From Pegoplata infirma (lineage: Eukaryota > Arthropoda > Insecta > Diptera > Anthomyiidae), in NCBI GenBank assembly GCA_963921195.1, contig OY992538.1:60874852-60938851 (forward strand): a DNA stretch of 64,000 nt, written 5' to 3'. Shown piece after piece: positions 11,085 through 20,954 of the stretch. Position 1 is the stretch's first letter; each line of letters opens with the position of its first letter. The notes beneath the pieces were generated by a model that saw nothing but the letters and a program-made list of their open reading frames with translations, ran no database searches and had not been told where the DNA came from. The position numbers and the translations under genes are program-made.

Positions 11085-11689
11085 CACTAAAAAAATAAAT
11101 CTGTAAAGTTAACAAATTTTTTTTTTGTTAACTCGAGTTTACTGGCTTTTTAGCAAATTTTTAGTTAAAATCAGCGTTTTAACTACTTTTTTTAGTTAAG
11201 TTCAATTTACGAAAATACTAGTTTTGAACAAATTTTGAATTAATTTTTTTTGTTGACTTCAAAACTGAGTTTACTAATTTTTACTAATTAATTTGCTGAT
11301 TTTTCGTAACAAATTTGTTAAGTGAAATTTCTTATGTAGCCTCCTATGCAAATCTCATAAGTTCTACTTAAGCTGATGAAAAAACAAAAAAAATAAACTT
11401 AAAATGTTTTACAAAATATTTTGTAAATTTTAGTTTACGAAAAGTAACAAAAAGTTAGCTGAATTCAACTAATTTTTTTGTTAATATATGTACATAAAAA
11501 CGTTACGAAATTTCAGCTAAATTTTTAGTTAAAGTTACGTTTTTTTTTTGCTACATTCATTCTACGAAAAGTTAGCTAAATATTTTTAGTTAAATTAACT
11601 AAAAATTTAGTAGGCCCAAAATCAGGTGCTTTTTTAGTTAAATTTAACTAAATTTTTTGTTAACTTTACTGTTTTATTTTTTTGAGTGT
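11085..11689. mobile_element. CACT-ended element, TG target duplication
   Basis: The left end is CACTAAAAAAATAAATCTG. The right end, read as reverse complement, is CACTCAAAAAAATAAAAC. TG flanks both sides (11083-11084 and 11690-11691). The opposite arm of the host foldback reads 'aaagtgccaaaaa', which confirms the empty site. The interior has GTTAACTAAATTT-type repeats ('gttaaatttaactaaattt'). It is non-coding. CACT ends with a 2-bp duplication recall CACTA/EnSpm elements; this is a tentative assignment. Confidence 0.7.
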
Positions 11690-12094
11690 GTCAAAAAATG
11701 CCCATTTTGACCATTTTTGAACGCCTATAAAATAAGATCCTGGCATGCAAATGACTTGGTATCTAGCTCATTCGAAAGTGTGTAATTTTCTCTTTTAGAC
11801 AATATCAAATCTTCTTGGAATTTAATTTTCTAAAATGGTAAAAAAATCATTAGCCACAAGAGCTATAAATCTAAAATTTACGTATGAATTTGTATGGAAA
11901 TTTGTTAAAAAAAACACTGTGTAAATAAACTAAATATTGAAAAAATTTATGGTTTTTTGATGATTTTTTTACCATTTTAGAAACCCGAGTAAAAATAATT
12001 TAATATGATCTTATATACTTTTATATAGTCATATTATTTGATATATGATTATGTTCGACACTATGTATTGCAAGATAAATTTATATAATAAATT

Positions 12095-13275
12095 TTGATG
12101 TGGGATTTTTTTAAAATATCGCCATACATAACTATATGTTGTAACATCTGGTCCCATGCATCATTTTAAATTTCTAAGTGTTTTATATAAAATTTTATAT
12201 GCCTCCATTATTTTTTTATTTTTTTAAAGGTTTTTCAAGAACATATTTTTGTCGTAAATATTTTCAAAGTGTTTTATATAGAATTTCATATGACTTTATA
12301 TTTTTTTATTTTTCTAAGATTTTTCCAAGCACCACTTTTTAATCACGAATATTTTCTAAGTGTTTTATATAAAATTTTATATCCCGAGTAAAAATTTTTA
12401 TATGATGCAATATATATTGATATGTAATACAATATATAATTAAACGCAATTTGATCCGAAAAATGGTGGATGTTTTTGCATTAAAAAATATCAATTTGTA
12501 TAAAATATGATTTGATTTCATCCGAGTTTTGACCAGACATTGCCATATATTAGTGGATCTAATTAGATCTAATTGCATAGAGACATGTAAAATCCTGGTG
12601 TTTTTTGGTTTGGGTTGAGTTACACCACAGGTCAACGATACATTCACCAAACATATAATTTTCTTAAACAAAAAATGTTCGGGTACGCTTCGAACCAGAT
12701 AGGTGATATACATAACCCTAACAAGGAAATGTTTAGGAACATTTTAAAAAGTTTCTTATACTTTGCCTTAAAAACTTAGAAAATTGTTGGTTAAATGGAA
12801 ACATATAGTGTTATATATGGAACAGAATAGGATATATATAATTTTATATTAAATTATACAGAAAAACAAATTTTGTATTGACCCTCATGTAATTTTATAT
12901 AATTATATCAACCGTACACCTTTTAATCCGAATCATGATTCAATTATATTTTACTACATATGACTGCATTAAAAAAATTTAGAAAATATCTCACGGATGT
13001 ATAATCATATATAATTTATTATGTTTGTATCAAGTTATATATTGTAATATATGTTTATTTTTACTCGGGATGACTCCATCCTTTAAATTTTTTCTAAGTT
13101 TTTTTCAAGGAACATTTTTTTATCCCAATATTTTTTAAGTGTTTTTTATAAAATTTTATATAACTCCATTTTTTAAAATTTTTCTAAGTTTTTTCCAAGG
13201 ACAAATTTTTTTGAAAATATTTTCTATGTGTTTTATATAAAAATTTAACATGACTCCATTTTTTGAAATTTTTTT
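12095..13275. repeat. 91-bp tandem repeat, about five units, interrupted
   Basis: Units share 'aagtgttttatataaaattt', 'tatgactccat' and 'tttttccaaggaacattttt'. The phrase gttttatata starts at about 12180, 12271 and 12362, then at about 13141 and 13230 after the nested element at 12383-13069. Spacing is 90-91 bp. The nested insertion lies inside the phrase 'ttatatgactcc' and duplicates AT. Confidence 0.75.
12383..13069. mobile_element. CCCGAGTAAAAAT-family element B, AT target duplication
   Basis: Perfect 13-bp ends, CCCGAGTAAAAAT, with AT on both sides (12381-12382 and 13070-13071). The interior is closely related to the copy at 34342-35807: 'atatgatgcaatatat', 'gatccgaaaaatggtggatg', 'caacgatacattcaccaaac', 'gtattgaccctcatgtaatt'. 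The minus-strand open frame 12339-12713 runs out through the left end of the element, so it is unlikely to be a gene. Confidence 0.85.
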
Positions 13276-13854
13276 TGTTTTTTTTTTCAAAGAACAACTT
13301 ATTTTTATTATTTTAATTTTTTAACTTTTTATTAAAAACTAAAAAAAAACATCCGATTTATAAAATTGTATAAATTTTAATATAATTGGATATAATTTTC
13401 AAAGTCGATATAAAGTTATATAAACTGATATTATTAGATATTATTCGATCAAATCTTATGAAACCATTTTTCGTATAAGATTATATCAAAATAGACACAA
13501 ACCCATATTAAATTATATATTGTGTCATATCAATTTTTTTACTTGGGAAATTAAATTTTTAGAACATTTTATCTTATCTTTAAGAGAAAATTACAGGCTT
13601 TCGAATGATCTTGATACCAAGTTATTTGCATGTTAGGATCCTATTTTATAAGCTTTTAAAAAGGGTCAAAAATGTCCTTTTTGGCACTTTAAACGCGACT
13701 TACTCAAAATCCTGACGAGATAGACAAATTTGGGCTGCAGATTTGAAATCATCGGAATAGACACTATCTAAATCACTAACCAGAATCCAATACGCATTTT
13801 CTTGTTGAGCTGTGTAATCATTAAAACATTATTTAATAATAAGTTTTTAAAAAT

Positions 13855-14265
13855 AAATTTAATAAAAATGTTCTGTATATAATGAGAAAATTTCGACAAA
13901 GTGCAATATTTTGTGTAAAAACTGCGCTTTGCCAGTACATTTTTTTATACTAATCGATATTTCTGCAAAGCGCAGTATTTTTTGTTTAGCCAATGTTTTG
14001 CCAGGACATTTTTTTTGTACTGTATATGTAGTGAGAAATTTCGACAAAGCGTAGTATTTTTTGTGTAGCCAATGTTTTGCCAGTACATTTTTTTGTACTG
14101 TATATGTAACGAGAAATTTTGACAGAGCGTAGTATTTTTTGTGTAGCCAATGTTTTGCCAGTACATGTTTTTTTGTACTTTTCGATATTTCTGCAAAGCG
14201 TAGTATTTTTTGTGTAGCCAATGTTCTACCAGTACATTTTTTTTTTGTACCGTTGGCAATTTCTG
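13855..14265. repeat. 68-78 bp tandem repeat
   Basis: Five to six units share 'gcgtagtattttttgtgtag', 'ccaatgttttgccagtac' and a T-run with 'gtactgtatatg'. Unit starts (CAGTA/GTAGTA) are at about 13983, 14051, 14129 and 14200. Unit lengths are not multiples of three, and two overlapping frames are open on the minus strand, so the apparent proteins (HWLHKKYYALSKF-type repeats) are artefacts of the repeat. Confidence 0.85.
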
Positions 14266-14431
14266 GCTGGGATATTATCCGGGTAGTCCGTACAAAAATC
14301 CAACTTTTGTTTTTATAACCCACCTAACTATACATTCAAGTTTTTGTGTATTTCTACTGTTGCACAGTGTAATATTTCTTAAGAAAATTTTTCTTAGAAG
14401 TGTTTTTGTAGGAAAATATGTCAGAATACTA

Positions 14432-15415
14432 CACTCAAAAAAATACGTTAGTAGATTTACGAATTTTTTTTTGCTAATACTAGTTAGCTAACTTTTAGAA
14501 AATTTTTAGTTGAGATTAGCATGTTAGCAAAAAATTCTTGTAAACTTCATTTAGCACATTAGCAATTTTAAACAAACTTTGAACTAATTTCTTTTGCTAA
14601 ATTTGAAATTGAGTTGACAATATTTTTACAAGATTTTTTGCTAACATTAGCAAAAATAAATGGTAATTTTTTTTTTTTTTTATTTTCAGAAAACTTAAAA
14701 TGGCGATATCTCGGAAACTAAGCCAGGACTGTGATCACGTAAAACGATAGTTAACTATCGTCGATTTTTGGAGCCTTGTTGCTCCTAAACTAATCAAAAT
14801 ATTTCCAATTTTTTTAACATTTCTGGATTAGACAACACTCTTTAAGAGTTTAATAAAGAAAAACTTTAAAATATCCCTTAAAAACGATATGTATTTTGAT
14901 GTCGTTTATGCATCGTCTATCGTTTTCGTTTTACGTGATTAGCCCCCAGATAGAGCAAAATGGAGGGCATTTTTGGTTCTTAGAATCTCCATACTTTCAC
15001 GGGTCCTCTTCACATGTGTGGACCCTAATGGGACCTAACTTTGGATCCAAAAAAGTTAGCATTCCCGAAAATTTTAAAATGCTCATATCTCGGTAAATAT
15101 TGCCGACACAACAAAAAGTCCAAAAGAATTTTTGTAGCTCTCAACACGTAGAACAAGACCAAAAGCTCTCCGAGTAATATTTTTGAAGTTATCGAGTTTT
15201 TTAATTCTCAAGACCCCAGTGATCCCCTAAAATCACGTATCTCAAAAACTAAGCAAGGTAGAGCGAAACGGACACAAATTTTGGATCAAAAACTATGACG
15301 ATTTTTAAGGAACCCAACTAGGTCTAGGCCCAAAAAAATTGTGGGTTCAAAATCAGAAAATTTTCTTGTAGGTTTATAAGCTTTTTTTGCTAACTTTAAC
15401 TTTTTTTTTTTAGTG
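14432..15415. mobile_element. CACTC-ended element, TA target duplication
   Basis: The left end is CACTCAAAAAAATACGTTAG and the right end, as reverse complement, CACTAAAAAAAAAAAGTTAA. TA flanks both sides (14430-14431 and 15416-15417). The middle (14690-15340) carries the dispersed 'atggcgatatctcggaaact'/'aagcaagatagagcaaaa' block also found in the hAT elements at 25416-26271 and 43372-45241. The element is non-coding. A small foldback is nested at 14734-14939. Confidence 0.75.
14734..14939. mobile_element. Small foldback, ATCACGTAAAACGA ends
   Basis: The left arm ATCACGTAAAACGATAG pairs with the right arm 'ctatcgttttcgttttacgtgat' (positions 14917-14939), with GATAGTTAACTATC palindromic sequence inside. 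It interrupts the phrase 'actaagc...agatagagcaaaa' seen intact elsewhere. The exact target duplication was not resolved. Confidence 0.65.
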
Positions 15416-15815
15416 TAAAGGTTTTATATTAGAGAAATGTTTTACATTAAAAAAAAAAACTTAATCAAATTACAAGAAAAAGTCTCTTAATCCCATTTAA
15501 TCCCATCAAATTTTAAATTTACAATTTTATTGGCAAAACTCTAGTAAAATTATAAAAAAGCTCGTAATTTTTATTAGGAATTCTCGTTAAATAGGAGGTG
15601 CAAAAAATATAGTAGAGTCACGAAACCTCCTTGTAAGTTTTATCGCGTCAAAAAAAATGTAAATTTACATTTTTTTTTGTAAAAAGCTTGTAAAATGACA
15701 AAATTATTGGAAAAAACTTGTAAACTAACAAGGAATTGTTAAATAGGAGGTAGCAAAAAAAAATGAAAAACTTTTTTTGTAATTTTACAAGGTTTTTTTT
15801 GAGAGTAGGGAACAA
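15416..15815. repeat. CTTGTAAAATTACAAG-family fragment
   Basis: It repeats the pattern seen at 470-731: 'ttgtaaaaagcttgtaaaat', 'ataggaggtagcaaaaaa', then 'cttgtaattttacaaggttt' (approximate) and a right end TTTTTTTTGAGAGTA. No coding content. Confidence 0.55.
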
Positions 15816-16775
15816 AAATTATTCTGTATTAACAAGACCTAGAATTTGAAACTTTTAAACACAAAAATTTCTTCTGCAATCAATAGAATTTTACCCCTTC
15901 TTAAGACATTTTACTGTTTTTGACTACAGGCTAAAATAAACACAATTTGTTTAAATAAAATTTATGTTAGAAAAAAATAGAAAGCAACATAGAAGAAGTT
16001 AGTACGACTAGAGTAATGCCTCATAGAATGTGAAACCTTATTAAAGGTCTTAGGTCCTTTTATATAAATATTATTATTTTATAATTTTTCTTTTTTGTTT
16101 TTATATTTTTATTGGATGTTATAAACACTTTGTATATGAGTATTGTGCTGGGCTGTTTTTTTTTTTTGGGTGTGTGTGTGTTTCTGCTGCATGTTGTTCA
16201 CGTTGTTGATGTTTCTTTAAACAAATAAGCCCAATTTAGTTTATTTGTCTTAAATATAGGAAAAAAAATTGTCTCTATGCCCAATTTAAATATTATACAT
16301 AGTAAATATATTGTAATGTGTCGTGTCTAAATTGTGCTTGTGCTTGTGTTTTTTTTTTTTTTTTTTTTGTTTTTGCCTGTTTTTGTTGCTTCCCTTAATA
16401 GACATGTAAATGAATTATGAATAAATGATGAAATTAGTTAATGATACTTCCGTTTCCTTTACTATATGTTGTTCACTCTGAGTGTGTGTGTTTGTATAAC
16501 AGTGTGTGTGTGTGTGTGTGTCAGAGGTGTGGCATTAAACGAATTTATGTTAAAATATTAATCATTAGGCAGCAATAAACATATTAAAACCTTCCAAGTG
16601 TTAAATGTAACTTAATTGCAAAATAAAGAAAAATTATTTAGAAATGGAACCATAACATAAACTACATATTATAATACCAAATATTTTTTTTGTTGTTTTG
16701 TGATGATTATATTGAGTTAAATAATTACGTAATTTTAAGGGGAGGTTTACACTATTCTAAGATTTCATTTTCCTG
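15816..16775. other. Low-repeat stretch with microsatellites; no gene
   Basis: This stretch shows few dispersed repeats. It contains a TG microsatellite at 16169-16181, a 20-base T-run near 16350-16370 and a second TG tract at 16502-16521. It could be true single-copy intron or intergenic DNA. No splice-bounded exon, open frame or RNA gene is evident. Confidence 0.5.
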
Positions 16776-16990
16776 TAGAAAAGTCTTTAGAGTCTGACAC
16801 TTTTTTGTTAAAGAAAAATTTTTATTATTGGATTTAATAACATTTTTTTTTAAAAAAAAGTTTCACATTTTTTTTAAGGAAAATTGTCAAATTCTGTAAT
16901 GTTTTGTATAGAAAAATTGTCATATTTCAAAATATTTTTCCTTAAGATAAATTCACATATTCAACAATTCTCAGATTCAAAAAAATTTTT
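16776..16990. repeat. Degenerate GTCTCAGA-type units, left flank of the ATCGAT satellite
   Basis: Units such as 'agaaaagtctttagagtctg' and 'tctcagattcaaaaaa' are spaced about 35 bp and lead directly into the 47-bp satellite. Similar units reappear on its right side (22496-22650). Confidence 0.55.
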
Positions 16991-18023
16991 CGATATAGAA
17001 AAATGCGCAGATATATAATTTTCTATAGAAAATTTTGTGTTATCGATATATCGATAACTATTGAATTTTATATAGAAAATTTCGTGTTATCGATATATCG
17101 ATAACTATAGAATTTTCTATACAAATATTTTGTGTTATAAAGGGTTTTTCAACAGGGACGCCGCACAGTGGGGAAAAATGGAATTTTTTTGTCCGATTTT
17201 GCCTACAGGTCGCAATTCTTAACCAAATTTAGTTTTTCTTCTTTTGAAATTTAGCTAATAAAATTCCTCATCGGTCTGTCATGGTGGATTTCTAAAAATC
17301 GTTTTTGTTTTATTTGAATATTTTTTTAAAGTTCAGAAAATATTAATTTTTTTAGAATTTTTGCTCTAAAAAATGTAATAGGCAGGGGACGAATAAGCTG
17401 TATGGACAAAATTAAAGATATTTGAACGCCTTATAAATGACATTAATAGCATTTATTAATTTGTTATTATTTTAGTTTTTATAAACATATAAAAACTTAA
17501 AAATGTTCACTTTTAAGTACTTATGTCATTTTAAATAATGTACCAATTTCAATGAATTTTTTTTAGATTAAAGCTTATCATTTTCTTAACTATTATTGGT
17601 AAATAAAGTATTTTTGCAAAATTGTTTAACTCTTTTTTTCGAATTTACAATGTAACAATTTTTTTTTTACAAACAGACTAAAAAATAATTTTGAAATTCC
17701 AAAAATCAGAAGGTAAAATTTTAGAAAAAAATATTTTTTTTTTTTTTAAAAAATTTTGTGTACCAATTATGACTAATGGCGTTTTCTTTTCTGGCAAAAA
17801 ATGTAGCATTTTGTAACATTTTTTTTATTCTTTGAATTTTTTGTGTTCTTTTCTAAAAAAAATGCACACTTTTGAAAAAATATTATGTTCTTTTCTCAAA
17901 ATATTGCCTGCCCGTGAGGTAAAAAATGCATATTTTCCACCCCGAAATCAAATGACGGGGTGAGAAACTGCCCTGATATTCTCTCATGTAGCAAAACTCA
18001 AATTAAGCGAACAAGTTAACTGG

Positions 18024-18096
18024 TGCTGTTGTGGTGCAGAGGATGTGTCGTGGCATGTGACACTGGAGGTCCGGGGTTCAAATCCCAGTATGGACA
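18024..18096 (+). tRNA. tRNA-like sequence (pseudogene or SINE-type head)
   Basis: An A-box-like TGGTGCAGAGG at 18032 and a B-box-like GGTTCAAATCC at 18076 are spaced as in tRNA genes. GTGTC/GACAC can form the anticodon stem, but around a 9-nt loop. The T-arm has 4 of 5 pairs. The 5' and 3' acceptor strands do not pair, so this is not a working tRNA. A long T-rich tract follows and could end Pol III transcription. It lies in the left arm of the Transib-like foldback and matches the sequence at 18326-18400. Confidence 0.5.
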
Positions 18097-18325
18097 AATT
18101 TTTTATTTTTTTTTTATTCTATTTTTTTTTTTATTCAATTACGTATTATTTTTTATTTAATAATGTTTTTTTTTGTAATTAATTTATTAATTTTTAAAAA
18201 AAAAAAGTAAATTTTCATATAAAATCGACTAAATTTGTTAATTTTTTTGGTATTTTTTTTTTTTTTAAGTTTAAATAATTAAAAAAAATAATTTACAGCA
18301 AAAAAAAAAAATAAAAAATATATGT

Positions 18326-18400
18326 GATGGCCATCGCCGGGATTCGAACCTGAGCTGCCGGCAATATAAGCGAAAAACACATCCATCGAACCATCAAATC
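18326..18400 (-). tRNA. tRNA-like sequence, partner of 18024-18096
   Basis: On the minus strand GGTTCGAATCCC forms a B box with a mostly paired T-arm, and TGGTTCGATGG resembles an A box. The block aligns with the + strand copy at 18024-18096, including 'ggatgtgt'. T-runs follow on the minus strand. It is the right-arm counterpart in the same foldback, so the module was present before or when the inverted repeat formed. Confidence 0.5.
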
Positions 18401-19062
18401 AGGGCAATTTGCATACAAAACAGTATTTTTTGTGTTCTTTTCTGAGTGTAAAAAATGCTACATTGTTTCAGGGCCATGTCAACATTTTAAAAAGTACACA
18501 TTTTATCAATGCACATTTTTTTGTTCAGAAAAGAAAACACCATAAGCAAAGCATAAGCTTTAATCTAAAAATGATTTCATTGAAATTGGTACATTACTTT
18601 TAAAGATATAGGCTTTTAAAAGTCAAAATTCTTGAATTTTTCTCTGGTTATAAAAACCAAAATAATAATTTATTTTCAAATGCTAATCACGTCGTTGATA
18701 AGGGGTTCCAATACCTTTAATTTAGTCTATAAAGCATATCCGTCCCACGCCTAATACATTTTTTATTGCAAAAATACTGAAAAAATTAAAATTTTCCGAA
18801 CTTTAGGAAAATATAAAAAGTAATCCAAAATTTTCTTTCAAAAATCCACCATGACAGATCGATGCGGAATTTTATTAGCTAAAATACAAAAAAAGAAAAA
18901 CCAAAATCGGTTAAGAATTGCGACCTGTAGGCAAAATTGGACAAAAAAAGTCCATTTTTCCCCACTGTGCGCCGCAAAAGTAGAAAGACAGGGACAGCAA
19001 ACGACGCCATATTTCTTGCCGCTCTTTTGACATTTCTCTTCAGTATGGTTTGCCATTTCATG

Positions 19063-19787
19063 ATGGAAAGATATACGAGCCAACAATGAGTCGAAATTAT
19101 TAAAATTTACTACCGAAATTGGCTGAGCAATAACTTGAAATTGATTCGGATTTTCATCGAAAAATCATCTTCAGCGATGGGGCTCATTTCTGGCTGAATG
19201 GCTTCGTCAATAAACAAAATATGCGTTATTGGTCAGACAGCAATCCACACGTACTCCATGAGTCATCATTGCATCCCGAAAAAATTACGGTTTGGTGCGG
19301 TTTATGGGCCGGCGGCGTCATTGGGGCGTACTTCTTCCGTGATGATCAAGACCGGCACGTTGCTGTGAATGGGAATCGCTACCGTTCAATGATAACCGAA
19401 TATTTTTGGCCCCAATTGGACGATATGGACTTGGAGGACATGTGGTTCCAACAGGACGGCGCCACAAGCTACACAGCGAATGTAACAATCAATTTATTGG
19501 AAACCTAGTTTGGAGAACGTGTTATCTCACGAAATGGTCCAGTCGATTGGCCGCCTCGGTCGTGCGATATGACGCCGTTGGACTATTTCCTGTGGGGCTA
19601 CGTCAAGTCTATGACCTATGCCAACAAGTCAGCGACGATTGATGAAATTCGTACGAATATCGAACGTGAAATTGCAGCAGTATTGGCCGATTTATGCTTG
19701 AAAACCGTCGAAAATTGGGTTCAGCGTCTGGACTTCTGCAAGCGTGCCCGTGGTGGCCATGCAAAAGAGATCGATTTCCATACATAA
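19063..19787 (+). pseudogene. Broken mariner (DD41D) transposase
   Basis: The start ATGGAAAGATATACG (MERYTSQQ) is followed by TGA at 19087, then VEIIKIYYRN. After that, most of the N-terminal DNA-binding region is missing. The catalytic part resumes at about 19148 with DFHRKIIFSDGAHFW (first Asp), continues through ITVWCGLWAGGVIGAYFF and WFQQDGA (second Asp), and reaches CDMTPLDYFLWG (third Asp). A TAG at 19506 interrupts an otherwise continuous frame. Counting through that stop, 41 residues separate the second and third Asp. The C terminus ends RARGGHAKEIDFHT. In an intact copy the protein would cut and join element ends in the nucleus. This copy cannot. Confidence 0.9.
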
Positions 19788-20272
19788 TGGCATTGAACGT
19801 ACTTTCACAGGAATAAAGAATTTGGTTGATATCCAAAACCGTTTTTGTTTTATTTCAAAAAAACTTTTGTAGCGCTTTTATTGAAAAACCCTTTAGATAA
19901 CTGTTGAATTAAAAAAAATTGTGCTAACAATAACTAGAATTTTCCATGGAAAATTTTCTGTTATCGATGAATCGATAACTATAAAATTTTCTATAGAAAA
20001 TTTTCTGTTATCGATGAATCGATAACTATAAAATTTTCTATAGAAAATTTTCAGTTATTAGTGGATCGATAACTGTAGAATTTTCTATAGAAACAATATT
20101 TTCTATTATTGACACATCGATAACTATATAACTTTCTATAGAAAATTTTCAGTTATCGATGAAACGATAACATAAAATTTTCTATAGAAACTATATTTTC
20201 TATTATTGACACATCGATAACTATATAACTTTCTATAGAAAATTTTCAGTTATCGATACATCGATAACTATA

Positions 20273-20954
20273 CACTCAAAATAATAACTCTGTTAAATTA
20301 CAGAAAAACTCTGCTAATTTAACAGAGTACACCATACTTTTCCAGCTAACAACATTTCTTGGAAATTTTACTAAAAAACTCTGTAAAATGATTTTGACAA
20401 AAAAACTTTTAATTTACAGAGTTTCTAGTAAAAAATTGGTTAAATAAACCACCATTTAGCAAAGAAAACTATGTAAATTTACATATATTTGTAAAATGCA
20501 TTTGATGAAAAAAAATAATTACAGAAAAAAACTCTGTAAATTTACAGAGTTTAGTTAAATGCATGTTATTTTGTAAAATTTTTAAAAGATTTCTGAAAAG
20601 GTTTTTTTGATAACTTTTTTTGCTACTTTTTCAACTTTTTCTCAAAAAAAAAAATATACAGATAAAATTTTGATGTTTGGTAACAAAAAACAAAAACTAC
20701 TCAAAACAGAAACTTTTTTGGTTATAAAAAAATACGAAGTATTTTGCTTATATCTGTATTTTAGCAGAAAACTCTGTTAATTATCTGTAAAATTAAGATT
20801 ACAAAGTAAAAAGTAATAAAACAGAGGAAACTTTGTTTTTTTGTCACAACAAAATACAAAGTATTTTCTTTAAATCTGTATTTTGACAGAAAATTCTGTC
20901 AAATATCTGTTGAATTCAGATTACAGTCATTTTACAGAGTTATTATTTTGAGTG
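20273..20954. mobile_element. CACTC-ended MITE in the ATCGAT satellite, TA duplication
   Basis: The ends are CACTCAAAATAATAACTCTG in both orientations, flanked by TA (20271-20272 and 20955-20956). Excision restores 'gataactatagaa', the satellite monomer. The interior is built of ACTCTGTTAAATT/AATTTACAGAGTTT repeats in both orientations and is non-coding. Confidence 0.85.

Larger units (their letters stand above)
11984..13547. mobile_element. CCCGAGTAAAAAT-family element A, AA target duplication
   Basis: The left end is CCCGAGTAAAAATAATTTAA. The right end, as reverse complement, is CCCAAGTAAAAAAATTG. AA flanks both sides. The empty site is visible in the opposite arm of the host foldback (11817-11851), which has 'tctaaaatggt' without the insert. 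The interior holds a 91-bp tandem repeat and the nested element at 12383-13069. Confidence 0.75.
10446..13800. mobile_element. Large foldback split by later insertions
   Basis: The left arm runs to about 11855 and the right arm is mainly 13548-13790. Matching landmarks include 'ttctatctcgtca' (left) against 'gacgagataga' (right), 'gcggttaaagtgc' against 'gcactttaaacgcg', 'tcattcgaaagtgtgtaatt' against 'aattacaggctttcgaatga', and 'agatcctggcatgcaaat' against 'atttgcatgttaggatcc'. The centre is near 11900. The left arm carries the insertion 11085-11689 and the right arm 11984-13547. The left flank (10500-11060) repeats 'gattccaaatctgtcat' several times. Outer ends are not defined. Confidence 0.65.
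17164..18969. mobile_element. Transib-like long foldback, CACAGTG ends, 5-bp duplication CGCCG
   Basis: Both ends begin CACAGTGGGGAAAAATGGA. CGCCG flanks each side (17159-17163 and 18970-18974), and excision restores 'gggacgccgcaaaagt' of the mariner. The arms are long, about 850 bp: 'gaccgacctg'-like and 'cctacaggtcgcaattctta' near the ends, 'tggtggatttctaaaaatcg', 'aatgtaccaatttcaatgaa' and 'ttagattaaagctta' occur in both arms. Each arm bears a tRNA-like module near the centre. CACAGTG equals the RAG recombination-signal heptamer, and Transib elements make 5-bp duplications; I recall a CGNCG preference. No transposase is encoded. Confidence 0.75.
17140..19893 (+). mobile_element. Internally deleted Tc1/mariner element (DD41D type), split by a Transib-like insertion
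   Basis: The termini are AAGGGTTTTTCAACAGGGAC on the left and AAGGGTTTTTCAATAAAAGC as reverse complement on the right, flanked by TA (17138-17139 and 19894-19895). Excision would restore 'gttatagataac' in the satellite. Without the 1.8-kb insertion at 17164-18969 it is about 0.94 kb. It carries a broken transposase (19063-19787) and an AATAAA at about 19813. I recall DD41D elements as the rosa group first named from Ceratitis; the subfamily call is tentative. Confidence 0.85.

Noticed and set aside
13859..14323. Two overlapping minus-strand frames (154 and 104 codons) with repeated HWLHKKYYALSKF-like segments
   Set aside because: Tandem 68-78 bp repeat whose units are not multiples of three; two frames are open by chance, as expected for stop-poor repeats.
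18838..19086. Minus-strand frames of 82 and 60 codons near the mariner
   Set aside because: They cross the boundary between the Transib-like arm and the mariner, and are antisense to the transposase start.
19609..19836. Minus-strand 75-codon frame
   Set aside because: Antisense shadow of the transposase C terminus.
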